NCBI GenBank assembly: GCA_964405665.1
Contig: CAYOOT010000050.1
Coordinates: 1 to 19,599 of the forward strand
DNA from: CAYOOT01 sp964405665
GTDB lineage: Bacteria; Bdellovibrionota_C; UBA2361; SZUA-149; CAZDWZ01
Length of the DNA stretch: 19,599 bases
Reading direction: 5' to 3'
The position numbers and the translations under genes are program-made. The first letter of the stretch is position 1. Each line of letters begins with the position of its first letter. The notes under the pieces were generated by a model, which was not told the origin of the DNA, did not search any database, and worked only from the letters and a program-made list of their open reading frames with translations. Below are positions 14,000 to 19,599 of this stretch, one piece after another.

Positions 14000-15434
14000 C
14001 TTTTATTTGATTATTTTTTTTAAAGATCAGGCAAAATTCAGTATATTGCCAAATTCTTTCATCAAGTTTAGTTAATCCATCCTGAAAATCAAATTGCCAG
14101 ACATCAGGACTTGCCCCGACATAATTTTTTCTACTTACTTTTGTTGGCGGAAGATCGTCAATATCAGCAGGGTTCAATCTCAAACTAATACCGTTTTCTA
14201 ATTCAAATCCGAAAGAATATGCAGGTACAATGATCTTAGTCAAAATTTTTGTCATGCTATAATGTCTGGCGCCTTTGAATATTGAACCGCCAGATGTTTT
14301 GGAAAATCCTGCGAAGTCAACAGTGAGTGCCAAGAACCCATTTTGCTTGACGGAATCGGCCATATTTTTTAATGCGGAATAATCAGCCTTGTCGGGAATA
14401 TCTTCCATTACGGAATGACAAAAAACAGCATCATATTTTTCATTGCCCAAAGGGGTTTTGGCAAGGTCTCCTATTTCAAGAGTAATATTATTTATCATTT
14501 CCTCTTTAAAATCTTTATATCTGTTTAGTCTTTGAATCCTTGGTTCTAAGTGGTCTTTATCAAACGAAGTTGCTTGATAACCTAAATTTGCCAGATATAA
14601 TGTTACAAACATGCTTTCAACCGGACTGCCGGCATCTAAGATTTTTATTTCTTTCTTGTTTGTAGTTCTATTAAGTTTAGGAAGAACAGTTGATAAAGTC
14701 ATATAATAAGTCAGTCTTCTGTTTAATCTTAGCTCTTTAAAAGAAGTGTCCTGAATTGAATAGTCAAAAGCACGAGCCTTTTCAGATTTTTGTTTTCTTA
14801 CCAATTCTTTTTCAAGTTCCTGCAGAGAGTCTTCAAATTTATGAAAATCTGGGTTTGATAACAAAGAAATGTCCATTATTCTACTTGAAGGTTTGCCCTC
14901 ACCGTTAAAACAACAATTTATTTCTCCTAGAGAGTTAATTGTTTTGATGATTACTTCTTTGTCTTCTTCGGAAATAAGTTCTTGTTCTTCAAAATAATTA
15001 AAAGTTCTATTGAGTACCGAATATCTTTTAATAAAATCTGAGATTTGTGAAAAGGAATCTATTGGATTAGCAGTTGAAATGTTCTCGAAAAAAGCAGCAT
15101 TAGTAAGCAGATACACCGCTTCGTTTTTCATTTGATTAATAAAATCATTTATTTCTTTTGGTTCATACGATCTCAGATCAAGCTCTACTGTAAAAGGCAC
15201 ATAAACTTTTTGTGTTTCTCCAAAGGCATCAATGAAACTAATTAAAGGATTGATATTGATTGTTTCCAGGTAGAATTTGAACGCCATAAGTTTTTCCAAA
15301 GCAGTTGCTTCTGGAAGTATTTTGTATTTGCTTATTAAACTTTCAGCTTCAGTTTGATTATATTTTCTTTTGTTACCTAAAAATAATTCTTCCTTTAGGA
15401 TATCGAGAGTTTTCAGTTGAGAAATTGTTAACAT
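13986..15434 (-). CDS. SAM-dependent class I methyltransferase, 482 aa, unknown substrate
   Basis: The methyltransferase domain is at about 236-375: SAM-binding motif I KILDAGSPVESMFVTLYLA (264-282, a G-S rather than GxGxG version), an acidic residue Asp292 ending beta 2 (TSFDKDH), and GDLAKTPLGNEKYDAVFCHS (322-341) followed by VMEDIPD (342-348), typical of small-molecule or protein methyltransferases. About 230 residues of helical sequence precede it, with no family I can name; a Cys pair lies at 174-175. Residues 375-470 contain HYSMTKI and WQFDFQDGLTKLDE and may form the substrate cap. No signal peptide, so cytoplasmic. It follows the 1126-aa gene on the same strand after 159 bp and might be read from the same transcript, though that gap could hold its own promoter. 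Substrate cannot be inferred. Confidence 0.85.
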   Translation of the reverse strand: MLTISQLKTLDILKEELFLGNKRKYNQTEAESLISKYKILPEATALEKLMAFKFYLETININPLISFIDAFGETQKVYVPFTVELDLRSYEPKEINDFINQMKNEAVYLLTNAAFFENISTANPIDSFSQISDFIKRYSVLNRTFNYFEEQELISEEDKEVIIKTINSLGEINCCFNGEGKPSSRIMDISLLSNPDFHKFEDSLQELEKELVRKQKSEKARAFDYSIQDTSFKELRLNRRLTYYMTLSTVLPKLNRTTNKKEIKILDAGSPVESMFVTLYLANLGYQATSFDKDHLEPRIQRLNRYKDFKEEMINNITLEIGDLAKTPLGNEKYDAVFCHSVMEDIPDKADYSALKNMADSVKQNGFLALTVDFAGFSKTSGGSIFKGARHYSMTKILTKIIVPAYSFGFELENGISLRLNPADIDDLPPTKVSRKNYVGASPDVWQFDFQDGLTKLDERIWQYTEFCLIFKKNNQIKATNS

Positions 15435-15568
15435 AATAGTGCAATAAATAATGATGATGGATATAATAGCTTAAAAACAACTCGCGCTTATAAGGCAAAT
15501 AAAGTTTTGAGTCAAATTTTCTAAATCCCATCATTAACCAGATAGACAGTGGCAATTTCGTTTTCGGG

Positions 15569-15584
15569 AACTTCGAAAGAAGTT
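15569..15584. other. Small hairpin just downstream of the 1126-aa gene
   Basis: Perfect 6-bp stem (AACTTC / GAAGTT) with a 4-nt loop, 10 bp past the stop codon at 15594. No T-tract follows on the minus strand, so termination is doubtful. The surrounding 15435-15593 gap shows no other gene or RNA that I can support. Confidence 0.3.
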
Positions 15585-15593
15585 TGTGTGATT

Positions 15594-18500
15594 CTACGAT
15601 GGAGTAGAAGGATCAAGCGCACTTGAACAAAAGGATTTTAACGATTCGATCATATAAGAAAAGTCGTAAGCAAAATCGGAAGAGGGTCTGTTCACATTTA
15701 GAAGTTCTAGCCTTAGAAGTAGCGATCTTAATGTCTCTACCTCTTCAGAAGTCAACTGCTTAGAGTCTTGTCCATGTAGCAATATGGCTTGCTGTAGTAT
15801 GCTCCAGTGATACTCTAATATTTCCTTATTTTGCTCTTTGGTAAGCTCTGCGGGAATTGTAGGTTCTGAAAATTTCCATAAATCCAAATTAAATAATTTG
15901 ATTTGGATTTGTTTCCCTGACATGGAAATAAAAAATTGCAAATCGCATGGGTATATTTGATTTTTATTTAAAAATTGGACTTCCTCGATGACATTAACAT
16001 AAGCCTCAATAATTTGAGATAAAGTATATTTTTTAATTTTAGTCTCCGGAGTGTCCTTTCTGGTATGGATAAAATCTGTGCTGTCAACCAATTCCATAGT
16101 TGTGCACATGACAACGAAACCAAAAACTCTATGATCGATCTTTTGAACTTCGTGATGTTGAACAATTCTGTCTCTACCTTTCAAAAGTTCTATCGCCTTT
16201 TCTGCCTGTTTGCTGTAATCGCCATTTGCCAGTTTTAGAGCCACCATTCTATTTTCTTTATTATCCCAAACCCGAAATACATATCCAAAAAAGCCGCTAC
16301 TTAGAACTTCTTTGTAAACATAACGTCCTCCTACTATCGCTATATTATGTTGCTTTGCATCGCCAATCAAATTGAAGAGAATTCTATGTTCATTATATTT
16401 CGTATCTATGTTTATAAGACGATTTAATATAGAAACTAATAGCCATCTGCACTGTTCACTGATTGGCTTCTTCTCAGATAGAATTCTTACTAAACTATTT
16501 ACAGGGTCTTTCGTATTTAGTAGCTCTGATATAATTTCTTTTTCTCCAGAATACTTATTGTCATGAATAAGTTCTTCTAAAATAACTTTAGCTTCTGTTT
16601 CTCTCTTTATCCTTCTCGGTCCTTCTACCTCCCAACTTTCGAATAGCGTAGGTTCTCCGCGAGGAGGTTTTGCGTCCTTATCACGCCAAGAAAGAAATCC
16701 TTCGGGTGAATATCTATGGTCGGTATGGGTTAGAATTCGTATTACAGCTGCCACTGATCCACTTGTAATAAAAACTATTGTTTTACCACTGTGTTCGGTG
16801 TTCCACTTTTCTAAGTGAGTTTTTACCGTAGAAAGGCAATCTATTAAAGTTGAACCATCTTCTCTAAATCTAACAAAGGCATTTAATTCTCTCCATTTTT
16901 TTACCCAACTTAATTCGAAGTCGCCGATTATTGGTCCAAGTTCCTCAAAAGAAAACGGGCCCCAGTCATAACCAAAAAAGCTTATATATAAATCTGGAGT
17001 AATAATTGTAGCTTGAGGATCATAGAAGTTGATGCCGTTCATAACAATTCTCTCTGTTTGAAGATGTCTCGGGTAAGGTGGTCTCATTACAATTAGTTTT
17101 TGAGGGTCGATTATTCCTTCATCAACCATTCTTAACATTTGCTCGTTTCCTCTCCTTGCGTCTTCTTCTCCTTCATCGGCTAACGTATATTCAGGAAGAC
17201 AATCACTCTTTTTGCCAAACGGTATTTTTGTATTGTTAGCAAGTGTGTTGCCGTGAGTCATCACGATTAAGTTATAGTTCAATTTTAAAGGTTGAGCATC
17301 ATGTCGAATCCTTATATGGCCATTGTCGTCAATTAATTCAAGTCCTAAATCAATAAGTCGCTGCTGATAATTATCCCATTGGTTCCGATCTTCAGGTCTC
17401 ATGAAAGCAGGGGTATTGGGAAAATTTTGGTTTAAGTTGGGTGGAGATTTGTCCCATATTTTATTTTCACGTTTTGGAAAAACAAGATCACTGCTCGTTA
17501 AAGCACTAGCTATTTCACTGCCCAAAATACCATGATGGTGTTGATGTCGTTTGCCCGGAAGGATAGCGAAACCAGCTATCCCAAGTTGCAAAAGAGCTCC
17601 TTTTTGTTCGTCTGCAAAACCAAGACCTTTATCAACAACACTATTAAATCCATCCTGCAAATCACCGTAATCATCAACAAAGTTAACAGCACTTCCTGTA
17701 ACACTCCTAGCTGCATTACTCCACTTTACTCGATTAAAAACAAAATCATTTTTTGAACTAAAATTTCCTATTGAAATATACTTAGTAAGAACAGCTGTGA
17801 TTGGAAAAAGAGCAGATGTGCCCATATTTGAAAAGGTATTTTCAATTACTCTGAAATAATTATCGTCACTTTCTTTATCCATCCATTCTTGGGCAACTGC
17901 AGAAAGAAATGAAGTCAAACTACTTGTTCCTAGGTATTTTTTCATAATGACACTTTTTTCTGCAGAACTCATGCCGACTGCGCCCACTCCTGAAACAATA
18001 AACTTTGAAGCAAGTATTATTTCAAGGGCTTCCACTCCATGGCCCCACCATCTAATGAATTCAACTCGATCTTCTACGACTAGCTCTTTACAATTGATGG
18101 TCTCCATGGCTTCATTCCAACAGTAAAGGCTGGCTTTACCAAGTTCTTCTTTAAAGACGATGTCAACCAAGCCAAAAACACCAAATATTAATTCACTGGT
18201 AGCGCTAACTGGAATTACTTTAAGTAAGGCGTGCCAAAAGTTGACATCTTTATCAAGACTCTTATCATTCCCCCAATAGGATGATTTGTAATTTTTTAAA
18301 TAATGATTTCGAATTTCTAATAATGCATCGGCTGATTTATATAATGATGTTGACCAAGCATCAGAAAAGCTTTTTCTATTGAAGAGAAGCTCAGAAAAGA
18401 AAGATCCGACACGAACAGTAGGCACGTACAAACAGGAGAGCCCAAACTCTTCTAGTTTTCGATAAGAGCAAAAAGAAAGTTTGGCCCATTCTGATAATTT

Positions 18501-18974
18501 CTCGCAAAGACCTTTGCGTAGCTGATTCTCTTTGGCATAGCGTTCAAAGATATTAAGGATTTCTCCTTTGGAACTTTCAGTAATTTTTTCAATTGATGGT
18601 AATATTTCTTTTTCTAAAGATATATTTTGCTCGGAACAACGAATTTTTAACTCCTCCATGACGACTTGTTGATAGTCTTTAAGAAAATCTTCTGTAGCTT
18701 TATCTACTGTTCCACCAAGTTCTCTCTGTAGATCAAGAGTCAGAAGTTTCTTTTTTACATCAAACAATCTTTCCAGTGGGGATTTTAGAGTAGCAAAATC
18801 CTGGTATCGATCTATAAGTTTCTTTAGTTCTACTGATGAAATCTGATTTATGCTTTTGCTAACATCTCCTTTGAAATCAGGTTTTAAAGCTTCTGGGAGT
18901 ACGGCTTGATCAATCATCTTGTTGATGTTTGATATGTTAAAAGAACTCCCTGTTGTTTTATGGCTATTCCCCAT
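15594..18974 (-). CDS. 1126-aa multidomain protein: helical N-terminal half, degenerate histidine-phosphatase domain, degenerate protein-kinase domain
   Basis: ATG at 18974 has a strong AGAGGA Shine-Dalgarno at 18982-18987. Residues 1-500 are mainly helical with hydrophobic stretches near 259-275, 318-335, 387-402 and 459-473; no family recognised. Residues about 566-785 match a histidine (RHG) phosphatase: LIVMTHGNTLANN (569-581, His574 kept but the RHG Arg is Thr573), TLADEGEEDARRG (597-609), PPYPRHLQTERIV (632-644, Arg636 kept) and KTIVFITSGSVAAVIR (731-746), where the second catalytic His is Ser738. Residues about 884-1065 match a protein kinase: Gly loop LSSGFFGYVFRV (891-902), VALKL (Lys914), the HRDLK loop reads P1009-C-D1011-L-Q, and DFG reads N1029-L-D1031. 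Both catalytic domains look inactive or altered. Role unknown; a scaffold or regulator is one possibility. Confidence 0.85.
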   Translation of the reverse strand: MGNSHKTTGSSFNISNINKMIDQAVLPEALKPDFKGDVSKSINQISSVELKKLIDRYQDFATLKSPLERLFDVKKKLLTLDLQRELGGTVDKATEDFLKDYQQVVMEELKIRCSEQNISLEKEILPSIEKITESSKGEILNIFERYAKENQLRKGLCEKLSEWAKLSFCSYRKLEEFGLSCLYVPTVRVGSFFSELLFNRKSFSDAWSTSLYKSADALLEIRNHYLKNYKSSYWGNDKSLDKDVNFWHALLKVIPVSATSELIFGVFGLVDIVFKEELGKASLYCWNEAMETINCKELVVEDRVEFIRWWGHGVEALEIILASKFIVSGVGAVGMSSAEKSVIMKKYLGTSSLTSFLSAVAQEWMDKESDDNYFRVIENTFSNMGTSALFPITAVLTKYISIGNFSSKNDFVFNRVKWSNAARSVTGSAVNFVDDYGDLQDGFNSVVDKGLGFADEQKGALLQLGIAGFAILPGKRHQHHHGILGSEIASALTSSDLVFPKRENKIWDKSPPNLNQNFPNTPAFMRPEDRNQWDNYQQRLIDLGLELIDDNGHIRIRHDAQPLKLNYNLIVMTHGNTLANNTKIPFGKKSDCLPEYTLADEGEEDARRGNEQMLRMVDEGIIDPQKLIVMRPPYPRHLQTERIVMNGINFYDPQATIITPDLYISFFGYDWGPFSFEELGPIIGDFELSWVKKWRELNAFVRFREDGSTLIDCLSTVKTHLEKWNTEHSGKTIVFITSGSVAAVIRILTHTDHRYSPEGFLSWRDKDAKPPRGEPTLFESWEVEGPRRIKRETEAKVILEELIHDNKYSGEKEIISELLNTKDPVNSLVRILSEKKPISEQCRWLLVSILNRLINIDTKYNEHRILFNLIGDAKQHNIAIVGGRYVYKEVLSSGFFGYVFRVWDNKENRMVALKLANGDYSKQAEKAIELLKGRDRIVQHHEVQKIDHRVFGFVVMCTTMELVDSTDFIHTRKDTPETKIKKYTLSQIIEAYVNVIEEVQFLNKNQIYPCDLQFFISMSGKQIQIKLFNLDLWKFSEPTIPAELTKEQNKEILEYHWSILQQAILLHGQDSKQLTSEEVETLRSLLLRLELLNVNRPSSDFAYDFSYMIESLKSFCSSALDPSTPS

Positions 18975-19281
18975 ATAATAATCCTCTTTGAGAGTTATTA
19001 AGAAGGCTAAGTAAATTGTCGCATTGCCTCAGATTAAAAGTTGCTGAAATAGAAATGAGAAAGCATACGACGACTCATAAGAGATGAGTGCCCAATATTT
19101 ATCTAAATGTTTTAGTAGTTCTGAAATTTAAGTTTAATTTCTATTAGTTAGAAGGTTTTTAAATTTCTCTTTCTAAGCTATTATAATTATTCATAAAAGT
19201 TTCTGAAAAAATCTGTCACGTAAATAGAAATAATCTTCATAATACATAGAGCAATAATATTATTAGAATTTCATTGAAAAC
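18975..19281. other. Divergent intergenic region, no gene found
   Basis: This 307-bp AT-rich gap separates two divergent genes and should hold both promoters. On the minus strand only the AGAGGA ribosome-binding site (18982-18987) is clear. On the plus strand a TATAAT near 19183-19190, with a weak TTTAAA 18 bp upstream, is a possible promoter but would leave a leader of about 90 nt. A small inverted repeat ACTCAT/ATGAGT with a 5-nt centre lies at 19073-19089. No tRNA, small ORF with a ribosome-binding site, or riboswitch was recognised. Confidence 0.5.
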
Positions 19282-19599
19282 ATGGCTCCTGAAGAAAGAG
19301 CAATACCAAAAGTTCTTGGTCCGCAAAATAGCAAAGCAGTAAATTTTTCTGCCAAAGAACAGCTCGTTTCAACTTCAATAAAAATAAAAGAAGTTAGCAT
19401 AGCACCTGATCCTAAAAATCCAGAGATACACTTTCCTCCTGTGGTAAAGAATAAGACCGCAGCTAAAGAAGCCAATGGAGAGATTGACTTTATCCCCAAC
19501 GTAGAAAAGTTTTTTTCAGATTTTTATAAGGGATTAAAGAAAGCAGCAGGATACATTCCAAATATCCCGGAGAGTATTATTTATGTAGTTGGTTTAAAT
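19282..19599 (+). CDS. Hypothetical protein, N-terminal 106 residues only (runs off the window)
   Basis: Open from ATG at 19282 to the window end, with a stop codon in frame just upstream at 19264-19266. There is no clear Shine-Dalgarno. The visible part is hydrophilic, Lys/Pro-rich and without a signal peptide (residues 1-75), then a probable amphipathic helix (NVEKFFSDFYKGLKKAAGYI, about 74-93) and the start of a hydrophobic segment (SIIYVVGL). The general plan, a disordered Pro/Lys leader then an amphipathic helix then a hydrophobic part, resembles the 354-aa protein at 11510, but no sequence identity is evident. No family recognised. An ORF on the opposite strand here is judged a shadow. 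Confidence 0.6.
   Translation, partial: MAPEERAIPKVLGPQNSKAVNFSAKEQLVSTSIKIKEVSIAPDPKNPEIHFPPVVKNKTAAKEANGEIDFIPNVEKFFSDFYKGLKKAAGYIPNIPESIIYVVGLN

Noticed and set aside
15373..15555. Minus-strand 60-codon ORF before the methyltransferase
   Set aside because: It overlaps the methyltransferase N-terminus out of frame, has no ribosome-binding site and no recognisable features.
19263..19499. Minus-strand ORF of 78 codons at the right edge
   Set aside because: The plus strand is open through the window end from an ATG just after an in-frame stop, with a protein-like composition; the minus frame is more likely its shadow. Sequence beyond the window would settle this.

Overview
The window (19.6 kb, AT-rich, tightly packed) reads as chromosomal DNA of a Gram-negative bacterium. 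The best taxonomic hints are a heat-shock-type sigma factor with an RpoH box and a long N-terminal extension, a single-subunit glycyl-tRNA synthetase, a CcmE-like haem chaperone of the CxxxY type, and a futalosine-hydrolase-like nucleosidase. Together they suggest a member of the old 'Deltaproteobacteria' in the broad sense (Myxococcota, Bdellovibrionota or an uncultured sister lineage). This placement is inference; no rRNA or tRNA gene is present to test it.

Layout. 1-3090 (minus): two tandem secreted subtilisin-like (S8) proteases, the downstream one cut by the window edge, the upstream one with a Thr/Pro mucin-like linker and a C-terminal beta domain. 3321-5365 (minus): a two-gene chorismate/glutamine amidotransferase operon (trpE/pabB-like and trpG/pabA-like, 4-bp overlap); the large subunit gene contains a perfect 30-bp DNA palindrome inside its reading frame. 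5480-6133 (plus): an orphan 217-aa protein. 6145-6288: a paired inverted-repeat (REP/BIME-like) element in a convergent intergenic region. 6315-7649 (minus): glycyl-tRNA synthetase. 7724-11399 (plus): a compact operon of rsmE, an rpoH-like sigma factor, a membrane-anchored degenerate LytM/M23 protein and a ccmE-like gene, ending at a 14-bp hairpin. 11510-12574 (plus): a glycine-rich membrane protein with a good promoter and a probably leaderless GTG start. 12557-13165 (minus): a nucleosidase. 13208-13999 (plus): a short-chain dehydrogenase homologue lacking the usual catalytic Tyr/Lys. 13986-15434 (minus): a large SAM-dependent methyltransferase. 15594-18974 (minus): an 1126-aa protein joining a helical, partly hydrophobic N-terminal half to a degenerate histidine-phosphatase domain and a degenerate protein-kinase domain. 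19282-end (plus): the start of an unrecognised gene.

How it fits together. The rsmE-rpoH-lytM-ccmE genes overlap or nearly touch and should be co-transcribed, linking rRNA modification, a stress sigma factor, envelope maintenance and haem handling. The remaining genes are mostly single transcription units in divergent or convergent pairs. A recurring theme is 'family members without the family's catalytic residues': the LytM domain, the SDR, the histidine-phosphatase domain and the kinase domain are all degenerate at key positions. The least described parts are the pseudophosphatase-pseudokinase fusion and the perfect palindrome within the chorismate-enzyme gene.
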